Positions 1-8,153 of a DNA stretch of 39,061 nucleotides are shown piece after piece; within the stretch, counting starts at the first letter, position 1, and every line of letters begins with the position of its first letter. The stretch covers positions 1 to 39,061 of the forward strand of contig NZ_JAAGWG010000036.1 of NCBI RefSeq assembly GCF_010682065.1. The letters run 5' to 3'. The notes beneath the pieces are model-generated. The model had not been told where the DNA came from and did no database searches. It saw only the letters and a list, made by a program, of their open reading frames with translations. This DNA is from Blastococcus saxobsidens. Its GTDB lineage: Bacteria; Actinomycetota; Actinomycetes; Mycobacteriales; Geodermatophilaceae. Position numbers and translations under genes: made by a program.

Positions 1-108
1 CCTCACTCGGAGGTCTTCCTCATGTCATCGACCCACGCCGTCCGCCGTCACCAACGTCCGTGGTCAGTACACCTAGCCGGGCGTGGTTCGCGAGTCGTCC
101 GGTCACAC
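1..108. other. Left-edge intergenic sequence, no gene seen
   Basis: No convincing coding sequence lies between the window edge and the stop codon of the first gene. Short frames here are antisense shadows. On the minus strand it could be the upstream region of a gene that starts beyond the left edge, but this cannot be decided from the window. Confidence 0.4.
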
Positions 109-876
109 TCAGGTCGGCTCGACGCGCACGGCCAGCGCCCGGTGGTCCGACAGCGGCAGCTGCACCGCCTCGGCCGCGCCGGACGCGCGCAGGCCGCCGC
201 GGACGAGCACGTGGTCGAGCTGACGGCTGGGTCGCGGGGCCGGGAAGGTCGCCGCGGTGGCGATCGGCTGCAGGCCGCTGTGCCGCGCGGCGGCCCGCTG
301 CTGCATGTTGAGGTCGCCCATCAGCACCAGCGGCTCCCGCGTCCCCTCCAGCGAGCGCACCAGCGTGCGCAGCTGCCGGGTGTTCCACCGCGGGATGAAC
401 GACAGGTGCGTGTTGCACACGGTGAACTGCCCGAACGGCCCGTCGATCACGGCGGCGACGGCGACCCGCGGCTCGTCCCGGGCCAGGAACGGCCGTCGGG
501 AGTCCGGCGACCAGAGCGGCACGCTGGCCCGCAGCGGCGCCAGGCGGACGACCCGCCAGGAGAGGACCGGGTAGCGGGAGAGCAGCGAGATCCCGTAGCT
601 CGCCGACCCCGGCTGCTCGTCCCCGGTCGCGGCCATCCAGGTCCCGCCCGGGGTCCCAGCCAGGGCGGCCACGAACTGGGAGTCGACCGCGCCCATCGCC
701 TCCGCGGCGACGGCGGTGAGGTCGGCCCCCTGCGAGCGGGGCTGGTCCCGGTCCACCTCCTGGAGGCCGAGCACGTCGGCGTCCAGGGTCTTCACCGCCG
801 CGGCCAGCCGGTCGACGTCGACCCGGCCGTCCTCGAGGGAGCGTCCGTGCAGGATGTTGAAGCTCGCGATGCGCAC
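109..876 (-). CDS. Endonuclease/exonuclease/phosphatase (EEP) family protein
   Basis: A 255-residue protein with the EEP (DNase I-like) fold, whose members hydrolyse phosphodiester or phosphomonoester bonds using a metal ion. The N-terminal MRIASFNILHG strand, the LQEVD motif with the metal-binding Glu (about residue 40), GDLNMQ and a C-terminal LSDHRAL (catalytic Asp-His) are all present in the usual order. There is no signal peptide, so it is probably cytoplasmic. The start is GTG at 876, chosen because the conserved RIASFN strand follows at once; the ribosome site is weak. The substrate cannot be told: DNA, sphingomyelin and inositol phosphate enzymes share these motifs. It is divergent from the nucleotidyltransferase-like gene that starts at 958. 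Confidence 0.85.
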   Translation of the reverse strand: MRIASFNILHGRSLEDGRVDVDRLAAAVKTLDADVLGLQEVDRDQPRSQGADLTAVAAEAMGAVDSQFVAALAGTPGGTWMAATGDEQPGSASYGISLLSRYPVLSWRVVRLAPLRASVPLWSPDSRRPFLARDEPRVAVAAVIDGPFGQFTVCNTHLSFIPRWNTRQLRTLVRSLEGTREPLVLMGDLNMQQRAAARHSGLQPIATAATFPAPRPSRQLDHVLVRGGLRASGAAEAVQLPLSDHRALAVRVEPT

Positions 877-957
877 GTCAGCCCTGTGCCCCGGTCGGGA
901 ACGGAACTACCGCCGACCGCATGCGTGCGCGCGCTACCGGCGGGTAGCGAGGCCCCC

Positions 958-1524
958 GTGCAGCCCTCCCCCCGCGACCAGGTGCGCGACCTGCTCAAGC
1001 GCACCGCCGTCGCGCTCAAGCAGGGGGAGGTGCCCTTCGCGCTCTGCGGCGGCTACGCGGCCTGGGTGCGCGGTGCCCCGGAGCCCGACCACGACGCCGA
1101 CTTCCTCGTCCCTGCGGCGGAGGCCGAGCGGGCGGCGAAGGCGCTGGCCGACGCCGGCCTGCAGGTGGTCGATCCCGCCGAGGACTGGCTGCTGAAGGTG
1201 GAGCGGGACGACGTCTTCGTCGACGTGCTGTGGCGGACCTGCGGGCGCCCCGCGGAGATCGACATGGTGGAGCGGGCTGCGGTGCTGCCGGTGCTGTCGG
1301 TGCAGATGCCGGTGATGGACCCGACCGACATCCTGGTGACCAAGCTGATGGCGCTGGACGAGCACTACTGCGACTTCGCGCGGATGCTGCCGGTGGCCCG
1401 GGCGCTGCGCGAGCAGGTGGACTGGGCCGAGGTGGCCCGGCAGGTGGCGGACAACGACTTCGCCGTCGTCTTCCTCGTCCTGCTCGAGCGGCTCGCGATC
1501 ATCACCCAGGCCGAGGCCGCCTGA
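958..1524 (+). CDS. Nucleotidyltransferase-fold protein
   Basis: A 188-residue protein resembling minimal nucleotidyltransferases of the MNT/AbiEii-like type. The diagnostic part is at residues 31-50: GGYAAWVRGAP, then an acidic DHDADF in the position of the metal-binding D-x-D. A later VDVLWR strand and a conserved DILVTKLMALDEHYCDF helix follow. GTG at 958 is chosen because the sequence upstream of it in frame is antisense to the EEP gene. There is no partner antitoxin or HEPN gene beside it, so a toxin-antitoxin role is not supported. Its target (nucleotide, antibiotic or protein) is unknown. The gene ends 10 bp from the convergent DUF202 gene. Confidence 0.7.
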   Translation: MQPSPRDQVRDLLKRTAVALKQGEVPFALCGGYAAWVRGAPEPDHDADFLVPAAEAERAAKALADAGLQVVDPAEDWLLKVERDDVFVDVLWRTCGRPAEIDMVERAAVLPVLSVQMPVMDPTDILVTKLMALDEHYCDFARMLPVARALREQVDWAEVARQVADNDFAVVFLVLLERLAIITQAEAA

Positions 1525-1534
1525 CGGCGCGGGA

Positions 1535-1852
1535 TCAGACGAGCGCGACGGCGGCGGCCGCGGCGAGCGCCGTGAGCACCACGACGCCGGTCGCGGCCCG
1601 CGCCGCCCACGGGTCGCAGACCGCGCTGCCGTGGGCCACCCGCCGCTGGACCTGCCGGTTTCGCAGCGGGGCCAGGGCACCGAGCACGGCCAGCCCGAGC
1701 AGGGCGGCGAGGCCGGCGGCCACCAGCATCGCCGGCCGGTCGGTGTGCAGTGCCCGGTGCCCGAGCAGCCCGGCCACGGCCAGGACGCCCAGACCGGTGC
1801 GCTGCCAGGCCAGCGCGGTCCGCTCGGGCTGGGTCTCCACCGGCGGCGTCAC
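1535..1852 (-). CDS. DUF202 (YidH-type) small membrane protein B
   Basis: A 105-residue integral membrane protein of the DUF202/YidH family. The signature ERTALAWQRTGLGVL near residue 11 is followed by three hydrophobic segments (about residues 21-40, 43-62 and 85-104). GTG at 1852 overlaps the TGA stop of the upstream DUF202 gene by 4 bp (GTGA), which indicates translational coupling and fixes the start. The two DUF202 proteins probably work together in the membrane. The family has no established biochemical function. Confidence 0.8.
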   Translation of the reverse strand: MTPPVETQPERTALAWQRTGLGVLAVAGLLGHRALHTDRPAMLVAAGLAALLGLAVLGALAPLRNRQVQRRVAHGSAVCDPWAARAATGVVVLTALAAAAAVALV

Positions 1853-2208
1853 CCCCGCATCACCTCGACGCCCACCAGCACGCCGACCACGACGACGACC
1901 GCGGCCACCCCCGCGGCCACCGCCGGCACCAGCACGCTCGACGGCAGGGCCCGCCCGGCCTCGATCGCCGCCTCGTTCGCCCGCCAGCGGCGGTACCCGG
2001 CCAGGGCGGTGAGCAGCCCGATCAGGACGAGCGCGAGGGCGACGGCGGCGCTGCCCCAGCGGACCCCCAGGTCGGGCGCGTAGGTGGCGACGGCGACCCC
2101 GCCGGCCACCAGTGCCAGCCCGGTGCGCAGCCACGCCAGCAGGGTGCGCTCGTTGGCCAGGGTGAACCGGTAGTCCGGGTGGTCGGGCGACTCCGGGGAT
2201 GCGGGCAC
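1849..2208 (-). CDS. DUF202 (YidH-type) small membrane protein A
   Basis: A 119-residue membrane protein, first gene of a two-gene DUF202 unit. It carries the family motif NERTLLAWLRTGLAL at about residues 16-30, then three predicted membrane helices (about 25-45, 51-73 and 95-116). GTG at 2208 is chosen: it gives a short soluble N-terminus (PDHPDYRFTLANER) typical of the family. Its stop overlaps the start of the second DUF202 gene. Tandem non-identical DUF202 genes are a common actinobacterial arrangement. Function unknown. Confidence 0.8.
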   Translation of the reverse strand: MPASPESPDHPDYRFTLANERTLLAWLRTGLALVAGGVAVATYAPDLGVRWGSAAVALALVLIGLLTALAGYRRWRANEAAIEAGRALPSSVLVPAVAAGVAAVVVVVGVLVGVEVMRG

Positions 2209-2264
2209 CCGGCCAGGGTAGGGACGCGCGCGAATCGCCGGGCCGGTCGGTGACCACGGACGGT

Positions 2265-2270
2265 TAACCT
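2265..2270 (+). promoter_or_regulatory. Candidate -10 element of the cold-shock gene
   Basis: TAACCT fits the actinobacterial TANNNT -10 pattern and lies in the gap between the divergent DUF202 genes and the cold-shock gene. It would give a leader of roughly 70 nt before the GTG at 2348. No clear -35 is seen, and assignment rests on sequence pattern only. Confidence 0.35.
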
Positions 2271-2347
2271 GTGCATCGAGCGGTCCCGTGCCGCAGTCGT
2301 CGTTCCCCGGCGCGAGCCGCGTCACACCGAGAACTGAGGGATCCACC

Positions 2348-2740
2348 GTGCCCACCGGCAGAGTGAAGTGGTTCAACGCGGAGAAGGGCTTCGGCTTCCT
2401 GTCCCGCGAGGACGGGCCGGACGTCTTCGTGCACAAGGACGCCCTCCCCGCCGGAACCGACCTCAAGCCCGGCCAGCGCGTGGAGTTCGGCATCGTCGCC
2501 GGCCGCCGGGGCGACCAGGCCCTGCAGGTGCGGCTGCTCGACCCACTGCCCTCTGTCGCGGCCACCGTCGCGGCCGCCAGCCGCAAGAAGCCCGACGAGC
2601 TGGTCCCGATCATCGAGGACCTGATCAAGCTGCTCGACGACGTCTCCGAGGGCCTGCGGCACGGCCGGTACCCCGACCGGGGCCACGCCCGCAAGGTCGC
2701 CTCGGTGCTGCGCGCCGTGGCCGGCGACCTCGAGGGCTGA
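2348..2740 (+). CDS. cspB: Cold-shock domain protein with C-terminal extension (CspB-like)
   Basis: A 130-residue protein. Residues 1-67 are a classic cold-shock domain with both RNA-binding motifs: [15 protein letters not shown] (RNP1 region) and DVFVHKDAL (RNP2 region). It binds single-stranded RNA or DNA and acts as an RNA chaperone. Unlike ordinary 65-70 residue Csp proteins, it continues with about 60 more residues: an Ala/Ser linker and a helical part ending [24 protein letters not shown]. The same layout is known in mycobacterial CspB (Rv0871). GTG at 2348 is preferred over the in-frame GTG at 2288 because the family begins PTGRVKWF and a GAGGGA ribosome site precedes it. It converges with the DUF2771 gene 12 bp downstream. 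Confidence 0.88.
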   Translation: MPTGRVKWFNAEKGFGFLSREDGPDVFVHKDALPAGTDLKPGQRVEFGIVAGRRGDQALQVRLLDPLPSVAATVAAASRKKPDELVPIIEDLIKLLDDVSEGLRHGRYPDRGHARKVASVLRAVAGDLEG

Positions 2741-2752
2741 CGCCGGCGCCGC

Positions 2753-3202
2753 TCAGCCGCCGGCGCGCAGGAAACCGACCGGCCACGCGCCGGTCCACTC
2801 GCCGCAGTCGCCGCCCTTGTCCTCGACCACCACGAGGTAGAAGGCGGGCGGCACGACGTCGGAGGAGTTGATCCCGTCGAACGTCGTCGTCCCCTCCGGG
2901 ACGTCGACCTCGCCGAGAACCTCCTGCAGCTGGTCGTCGAACACCTGCACCTGCCACCCGCGCTCGGCGATCACCTCGGGCACGGTGAGGCTGATCGCCG
3001 TGTCGGGGGAGACCTCGACGATCGGCGGGGTGGTCTCGTAGAGCTGCGGTTCGCCGTCCACGCAGTACTGGGTCGGCCGGGCGGTGACGTCCTGGACGCC
3101 GGTCTCCGCACGGACGTTCCCGGGCCCCTCGGTCCCGCCGGCGCACCCGGCCAGGGACGCGGGGAGAGCGAGGGCGAGCAGGGCGACGGCGGGCGTTCTC
3201 AC
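2753..3202 (-). CDS. DUF2771 lipoprotein
   Basis: A 149-residue secreted lipoprotein. The N-terminus has one Arg, a hydrophobic stretch and a lipobox LAGC with the lipidated Cys at residue 20. The mature part resembles the actinobacterial DUF2771 family and has two further cysteines (YCVDGE and GDCGEW) that could form a disulfide. GTG at 3202 overlaps the TGA of the MFS gene by 4 bp, so the two are translationally coupled; this pairing also exists in mycobacteria (Rv0875c-Rv0876c, from memory). Coupling suggests the lipoprotein assists the transporter outside the membrane, but this is inference. Confidence 0.75.
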   Translation of the reverse strand: MRTPAVALLALALPASLAGCAGGTEGPGNVRAETGVQDVTARPTQYCVDGEPQLYETTPPIVEVSPDTAISLTVPEVIAERGWQVQVFDDQLQEVLGEVDVPEGTTTFDGINSSDVVPPAFYLVVVEDKGGDCGEWTGAWPVGFLRAGG

Positions 3203-4785
3203 GACCACGACGGTCCCACCGGCGCCGTCGGCGGTTCCGGGGCCCCCGTCGCGGAGGCCGGCCGGCGGCCCCGGTGCAGGGTCCACAGCACCAGGCCGAC
3301 GGCGAGGGCCAGCAGCGCCGCGGCGACGGTGAACCCCAGCCAGCCGGTGGGCGGCAGCGAGATCCCGAGCGCGCCGCCGGCCACCCAGGACAGCTGGAGC
3401 ATCGTCTCGGAGCGGGCGAACGCCGAGGCGCGCAACCGCTCGGGCAGCTCCCGCTGGAGGATCGCGTCCAGCGACACCTTGCCGATGGCGTTGGCGACGG
3501 CGGCGACGCCGGCGACCAGCACCGCCATCCAGAACCCGTAGAAGACCGCCGCGACCACGGTCACCCCGGCGGCCGTCGCGGCGGCGTAGAGCACCAGCCG
3601 GTCGGGCGCGGCGGTGTGCAGCCGGGAGCCGACCGCCGTGCCGACGAAGCTGCCGATGCCGGCCGCGGCCGCGATCGCGCCCAGGGCGAGGGTGGCGTCC
3701 CAGCCGTCGGCGAAGGTCGCCTGCACGAGGAACGCCGAGAAGATGGTGAGGAAGCCGCCGAGCCCGCGCAGCGCGGCGTTGGCCCGCAGCGCCAGCACCA
3801 CGTGCGGGCTCACCCGGCGGCGCCGGCCGGGCACGCGGATCTCGGTGGTGCTGAGCACGTCGGCCGGTTCCTCGCCGGTCGGCACGTCCACGTGCGCGGG
3901 CAGCCGGACGGCGAGCACCCCGCCGGCGACGAACACCGCGGCGGTGGCCCACAGCTCCCAGTCGAAGCCGAGGACGGCGGCGATGCCGGCGGCCAGCCCA
4001 CCGGCCACACCGGCCGTCGCCAGGCCGAAGACCGACAGCCGGGCGTTCGCCGAGGTCAGCGACATCGCGGCGGGCAGGACCCGCGGGACCACCGCCGCGC
4101 GGAGCACGTTGTGCGCCTTGGACAGCACGAGCACGCCCAGGGCCGCGGGGTAGAGCCACAGGTCGTCGAAGTGGGCCGCCATCACCAGCGCGAGCACCGC
4201 CCGGCCGATCAGCGAGGTGGCCATCGCCCACCGCCGGCCGCGCTGCAGCCGGTCCAGGGCCGGGCCGATCACCGGCGCCAGCAGGGCGAACGGGGCCATC
4301 GTCACCAGCAGGTAGAGGGCGACGTTGCCCCGCTGCGCGTCGGTGGTCGCCGCGAAGAACAGGGTGCCGGCCAGGGAGACGGCGATCATCGCGTCCCCGG
4401 CCATGTGCAGGGCGTTCACCCACAGCAGGTGGGACAGCCCGCTCTCCTCGGCGCCGTCGGCCCGGCTGGCGGCGCGCACCCGGCGGGCCGCGGCGACGGT
4501 GAGCTCCCGGCTGCGGGCGGCGGCCACGCGGGTGACGGTCACCTTGGGCCGGCCCGGCAGCGCAGGTGGTGGCAGCGCGGCGGGCGGGACGGGGTCGGGC
4601 GCCGGGATCGACGTCGTGGGCCGGTCGTCGCCCGGGGGCTGGGCGGCCGCGGCCGGCAGAGGCCGTGTCTGCGGCCGGGGGACGGCGACCGGGGTGGTGT
4701 CCCAGCGGTCCGGCGGGGGCGGGGCCGCGCGCCGGGACAGCCAGGAGCGCCGGGGTGCTCCGGGCGGACGGCGGTCGGCGGACAC
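3199..4785 (-). CDS. MFS transporter with long proline-rich N-terminus
   Basis: A 528-residue major facilitator superfamily protein. The first ~130 residues are cytoplasmic, rich in Pro, Arg and Ala (for example PPAALPPPALPGRPKVTVTRV). About 12 hydrophobic helices then follow from the GLSHLLWVNALHMAGDAMIAV segment to a C-terminus ending PVGPSWS. It matches the Rv0876c-like group encoded beside DUF2771 and DUF3027. GTG at 4785 is chosen since sequence upstream belongs to the divergent promoter region; a CACCAT hexamer 6 nt before it could give a leaderless transcript. Substrate unknown. Its stop overlaps the lipoprotein start. Confidence 0.8.
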   Translation of the reverse strand: MSADRRPPGAPRRSWLSRRAAPPPPDRWDTTPVAVPRPQTRPLPAAAAQPPGDDRPTTSIPAPDPVPPAALPPPALPGRPKVTVTRVAAARSRELTVAAARRVRAASRADGAEESGLSHLLWVNALHMAGDAMIAVSLAGTLFFAATTDAQRGNVALYLLVTMAPFALLAPVIGPALDRLQRGRRWAMATSLIGRAVLALVMAAHFDDLWLYPAALGVLVLSKAHNVLRAAVVPRVLPAAMSLTSANARLSVFGLATAGVAGGLAAGIAAVLGFDWELWATAAVFVAGGVLAVRLPAHVDVPTGEEPADVLSTTEIRVPGRRRRVSPHVVLALRANAALRGLGGFLTIFSAFLVQATFADGWDATLALGAIAAAAGIGSFVGTAVGSRLHTAAPDRLVLYAAATAAGVTVVAAVFYGFWMAVLVAGVAAVANAIGKVSLDAILQRELPERLRASAFARSETMLQLSWVAGGALGISLPPTGWLGFTVAAALLALAVGLVLWTLHRGRRPASATGAPEPPTAPVGPSWS

Positions 4786-4892
4786 GTGACCATGGTGCCG
4801 CACCGACCTGGCAGTCCGGTCCCGGCGCCCGGCGCCGCGGCCCGGGGGATGCGCTGTCCCCCCGTCGGCCCGGCGTCCGCCACAATGGGGGA

Positions 4893-5708
4893 GTGTCCGA
4901 TCCCCTCGCCGCAGTCCGGCCCGCATCCGCCCCGGACGACGCGCTGAACGCCGCGGTCGAGCAGGCCCGCGCGGCCGCGGTCGAGACGGCCGGTTCCGCC
5001 GATCTGGTGGGCGAGCACCTGGGCTCCGGCCCGGAGCAGGTGGCCGCCGCCGACGGTTCGGCCGCCGAGCTCGGCGACGTGCTCACCCACACGTTCGCCA
5101 GCCGGCTGCCCGGCTACGTCGGCTGGCACTGGGCGGTCACGCTGGCCCGCGTCCCGGGGGAGGAGCAGGTCACCGTCGACGAGGTGGTGCTGCTGCCCGG
5201 CGAGCAGGCGCTGCTGGCCCCCGCGTGGGTGCCCTGGCACGAGCGGCTGCGGCCCGGTGACCTCTCCGTCGGCGACGTCCTGCCCTCGACGGAGGACGAC
5301 GTCCGGCTGGCGCCGGCGTACACGGTGGACGACGACTCGGCCGACGACCCGGAAGGGCGGATCGTCGCCGGCGAGCTGGGTCTCGGCCGCGAGCGCGTGA
5401 TGTCGCGGGAGGGGCGGACCGACGCGGTGGGCCGCTGGACCGCCGGCGAGTTCGGTCCGTCCGCGCCGATGGCCCGCCAGGCACCCGGCTCCTGCGTCAC
5501 CTGCGGTTTCTACCTGCCCCTGGCCGGCTCGCTGCGCCAGATGGTGGGCGCGTGCGGCAACGCCTACGCCCCGGCCGACGGGCGGGTCGTGACCGCGGAC
5601 TACGGCTGCGGCGCGCACAGCCAGGCGACGCTGGTCCCGCTCGACGAGACCGAGGTCGTCACCTCCGCCCGCTACGACACCTCGGACTACGACGTCCTCG
5701 GCGACTGA
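4893..5708 (+). CDS. DUF3027 family protein
   Basis: A 271-residue soluble protein of the actinobacterial DUF3027 family. The N-terminal half has an Ala-rich helix and the conserved GYVGWHWAVTLARVP and LLAPAWVPWHERLRPGDL segments. The C-terminal third holds cysteines arranged CVTC, GACG and YGCGAH, which could bind zinc. GTG at 4893 follows a GGGGGA ribosome site, and a CACAAT hexamer lies 6 nt upstream, so a leaderless transcript is also possible. It is divergent from the MFS/DUF2771 pair and is probably functionally linked to it, as the trio is conserved. Biochemical role unknown. Confidence 0.8.
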   Translation: MSDPLAAVRPASAPDDALNAAVEQARAAAVETAGSADLVGEHLGSGPEQVAAADGSAAELGDVLTHTFASRLPGYVGWHWAVTLARVPGEEQVTVDEVVLLPGEQALLAPAWVPWHERLRPGDLSVGDVLPSTEDDVRLAPAYTVDDDSADDPEGRIVAGELGLGRERVMSREGRTDAVGRWTAGEFGPSAPMARQAPGSCVTCGFYLPLAGSLRQMVGACGNAYAPADGRVVTADYGCGAHSQATLVPLDETEVVTSARYDTSDYDVLGD

Positions 5709-5720
5709 TCGCCGGGGCCG

Positions 5721-5948
5721 TCACCGGTCGTCGCGCGAGCGTCCCTGGCCCTGCCAGCGCATGATGCCCAGGCCCAGCGTGGCCAGGGCGAGGGCGGCCA
5801 CGCAGGTCCAGGTCCACAGCCGGTCCACCCGGTCGCCGAGCAGCAGCAGGACGACCAGGGCCACCGCCCACAACGCCATCCCGGCCAGCACCACGCGAGC
5901 GGTGTCGATCTGCAGCGGGGGCGGGGCCTGCTTCTGGGGACCGGGCAC
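5721..5948 (-). CDS. DUF2530 small membrane protein
   Basis: A 75-residue protein with two transmembrane helices (about residues 17-39 and 45-62) and a charged C-terminal tail (QGQGRSRDDR), matching the DUF2530 family (Rv0879c-like). The start is GTG at 5948, which lies 6 nt after a TAGGGT -10 box, so the mRNA is probably leaderless. Function unknown. It diverges from the purine permease gene. Confidence 0.75.
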   Translation of the reverse strand: MPGPQKQAPPPLQIDTARVVLAGMALWAVALVVLLLLGDRVDRLWTWTCVAALALATLGLGIMRWQGQGRSRDDR

Positions 5949-5954
5949 GAGGGC

Positions 5955-5964
5955 ACCCTAGATT
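5955..5964. promoter_or_regulatory. Bidirectional overlapping -10 elements
   Basis: The 10 bp ACCCTAGATT contains TAGATT on the plus strand (5959-5964, toward the purine permease) and TAGGGT on the minus strand (5960-5955, toward DUF2530). They share the central TA. The minus element is 6 nt from its GTG (leaderless); the plus element would give a leader of about 120 nt. Confidence 0.5.
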
Positions 5965-6093
5965 GCGGGTCGGTCACGGGGGGAGCTGCCCGGCCGGGGC
6001 GTGTGGCACGCTGTCGCCGCTCGTTGCCTCCTCGGCCGGGCGCGGGCAGGGCCGCCCGCCACGTCCCGCAGCCTCGTCACCGAAAGAGACCGC

Positions 6094-7647
6094 ATGCCCG
6101 ACAAGTCCCACCCGTCCGCGGACGCCTCCGCTACCGCCGTCGGGGACACCCCTGCTGACGTCGCGGCCGGCACGCCCACGCCGCGCCGCAGCGAGGGCCC
6201 CCGCACCAGGCCGAAGAACGGGCTGGACCGGTACTTCGAGATCAGTGCCCGTCGCTCGACGATGAGCCGTGAGGTCCGCGGCGGCCTGACCACCTTCTTC
6301 ACGATGGCCTACATCGTGGTGCTCAACCCGATCATCCTGACCAGCATCGTCGGCCCCGACGGCGTCCAGGGTGCCGACGTCGAGGGCACCGTCCTGCCCT
6401 TCGAGTCGATCGCCGCGGTCACGGCCCTCCTGGCCGGCGTCCTCACGATCCTGATGGGCGTCGTCGGCCGGTACCCGTTCGCGCTCGCGACCGGTCTGGG
6501 CATCAACGCGATCGTCGCCGTCTTCGCGGCCACCCAGCTGTCCTGGCCGGAGATCATGGGCCTGATCGTGCTCGAGGGCCTGCTGATCACCGTCCTCGTG
6601 CTCACCGGCTTCCGCCGCGCCGTCTTCGAGGCCATCCCCGCCCAGCTGAAGACGGCGATCGCCGTCGGCATCGGCTTCTTCCTCACCATCATCGGGCTGG
6701 CCGACGCCGGGATCGTCCGGGCTGGGCAGGGCACGCCGATCAGCTTCGGCGACCAGGGGCAGCTGGCCGGCTGGCCGATGCTCGTGTTCGTCGTCGGCCT
6801 GCTGCTCAGCGCGGTGCTCGTCGTCCGCAAGGTCAAGGGCGCGCTGCTCATCGGCATCGTGGCGACGACGGCGCTCGCCATCGTCGTCGAGGCGATCGCC
6901 GACGTCGGACCGCGCTTCAGCGAGGACGGCGAGAACGCGCGCGGCTGGTGGCTGCAGGCGCCCGTGCTGCCCGAGGACGTCGTCAGCAGCCCGGACTTCT
7001 CCCTCCTGGGCAACTTCTCGCTGTTCGGGGGCTTCGAGCGCATCGGCATCATCGCCGCGCTGCTCATCGTCTTCTCGATCATGATCGCCGACTTCTTCGA
7101 CACCGTCGGCACCGTGACCGCCGTCGGCGCCGAGGGCGACATGCTCGACGGGAAGCGCAATCTGCCCAAGTCGCAGCCGGTGCTGCTCGTCGACTCGCTC
7201 GCCGCGGCGGCCGGTGGCGCCGGGAGCGTCTCGTCCAACACGACCTACATCGAGAGCACCGCCGGCGTCGCCGACGGCGCCCGCACGGGCCTGGCCAGCA
7301 TCGTCACGGGTGTGCTGTTCCTCGTGGCGGTCTTCTTCACGCCGCTGGTCGGCGTGGTCCCGGCGGAGGCCGCCGCGCCGGCGCTGGTGATCGTCGGTGC
7401 CCTCATGATCACCCAGATCCGGTACCTGGCCTGGGACGACATGTCGCTGGTCATCCCGGCGTTCCTGACGATCGCGCTGATGCCGTTCACCTACTCGATC
7501 ACCAACGGCATCGGGGCCGGCGTGGTCAGCTTCGTGCTGCTCCGCCTGGTCGTCGGGCGGCGCAGGGACGTCCACCCGCTGATGTGGATCATCGCGGTGA
7601 TGTTCGTCGTCTACTTCGCGCTGGAGCCCCTGCAGCAGCTGTTCTGA
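6094..7647 (+). CDS. AzgA-type purine (adenine/guanine/hypoxanthine) permease, NCS2 family
   Basis: A 517-residue inner-membrane proton symporter of the NCS2 AzgA/AdeP/GhxP/PbuG group, importing purine bases. Family marks are GLTTFFTMAYIVVLNPIIL after the first ~65 residues, FALATGLGINAIVA, GFFLTIIGLADAGIV, FSIMIADFFDTVGT and SSNTTYIESTAG, followed by several more helices. The N-terminus is unusually long and hydrophilic (about 55 residues). ATG at 6094 follows a GAAAGAGA-type ribosome site. A GC-rich leader of about 120 nt precedes it; I see no purine riboswitch core there. Assignment to the family is firm, the preferred base is not. Confidence 0.9.
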   Translation: MPDKSHPSADASATAVGDTPADVAAGTPTPRRSEGPRTRPKNGLDRYFEISARRSTMSREVRGGLTTFFTMAYIVVLNPIILTSIVGPDGVQGADVEGTVLPFESIAAVTALLAGVLTILMGVVGRYPFALATGLGINAIVAVFAATQLSWPEIMGLIVLEGLLITVLVLTGFRRAVFEAIPAQLKTAIAVGIGFFLTIIGLADAGIVRAGQGTPISFGDQGQLAGWPMLVFVVGLLLSAVLVVRKVKGALLIGIVATTALAIVVEAIADVGPRFSEDGENARGWWLQAPVLPEDVVSSPDFSLLGNFSLFGGFERIGIIAALLIVFSIMIADFFDTVGTVTAVGAEGDMLDGKRNLPKSQPVLLVDSLAAAAGGAGSVSSNTTYIESTAGVADGARTGLASIVTGVLFLVAVFFTPLVGVVPAEAAAPALVIVGALMITQIRYLAWDDMSLVIPAFLTIALMPFTYSITNGIGAGVVSFVLLRLVVGRRRDVHPLMWIIAVMFVVYFALEPLQQLF

Positions 7648-7661
7648 CCCGACTACTGAGT

Positions 7662-7667
7662 TAGGCT
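7662..7667 (+). promoter_or_regulatory. Leaderless -10 of the MarR gene
   Basis: TAGGCT lies exactly 7 nt before the GTG at 7675, the spacing expected when transcription begins at the start codon. No ribosome site is present, which supports a leaderless mRNA. Confidence 0.55.
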
Positions 7668-7674
7668 AAGCATC

Positions 7675-8109
7675 GTGAGCCGGACGACGCTGGACACCGC
7701 CGCGCTCGCCCATGACCTCCGCCTGGCGGTCATGCGGTTCTCGCGCCGGCTCCGCAACCAGCGGGTCGACACCTCGGTCACGCTGACCCACCTGGCGGCG
7801 CTCTCCACGCTCAAGCGGCACGGGCCGATGAGCCCCGGGGAGCTCGCCGGCCACGAGCGGGTGCAGCCGCCGTCGATGACCCGTGTCGTCGTCGCGCTCG
7901 AGGGGATGGGTCTGGTCACCCGCACCCCGCACCCGACCGACGGGCGGCAGGTGGTCATCGAGCTCACGCCCGCGGCCGAGGAGATGCTCTCGGCCGAGGC
8001 CCAGGCGCGAGAGGCCTGGCTCGCCGGGCAGCTCCAGGAGCTCACGCCCGAGGAGCGCACGGTGCTGCGCGAGGCGGCGGAGATCATCGACAAGCTGGCC
8101 AGTGGGTGA
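7675..8109 (+). CDS. MarR-family transcriptional regulator
   Basis: A 144-residue winged-helix regulator. Residues 1-35 form the dimerisation helix; 36-105 hold the wHTH, with recognition helix VQPPSMTRVVVALEGMGL and wing TPHPTDGRQVVIELT; the DGRQ wing tip is typical of MarR. A final helix completes the dimer interface. It corresponds by neighbourhood to mycobacterial Rv0880. It is followed 44 bp later by an MFS exporter in the same direction, so it probably controls that exporter in response to a small ligand; ligand unknown. Confidence 0.9.
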   Translation: MSRTTLDTAALAHDLRLAVMRFSRRLRNQRVDTSVTLTHLAALSTLKRHGPMSPGELAGHERVQPPSMTRVVVALEGMGLVTRTPHPTDGRQVVIELTPAAEEMLSAEAQAREAWLAGQLQELTPEERTVLREAAEIIDKLASG

Positions 8110-8153
8110 CCTGAACGAGCACTGACCAGTCGACTCCCGATCCCGGCAACGGG

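Noticed and set aside
2753..5092. A 779-residue minus-strand reading frame ending in the DUF2771 lipoprotein
   Set aside because: Most of it is a low-complexity Arg/Gly/Ala shadow of the MFS gene; only the last 149 residues have a lipobox and family sequence.
5965..6093. Purine riboswitch in the leader of the permease gene
   Set aside because: The leader is GC-rich and lacks the conserved purine aptamer core; nothing beyond generic stems is seen.
5974..7575. Long minus-strand frame opposite the purine permease
   Set aside because: Its Asp/Arg/His-rich translation is the antisense image of the NCS2 permease, which has clear family motifs.
7657..7675. Possible DtxR/IdeR iron box before the MarR gene
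   Set aside because: Only the core TTAGGCTAA matches; both outer arms of the 19 bp consensus fail. It is better read as the -10 region.
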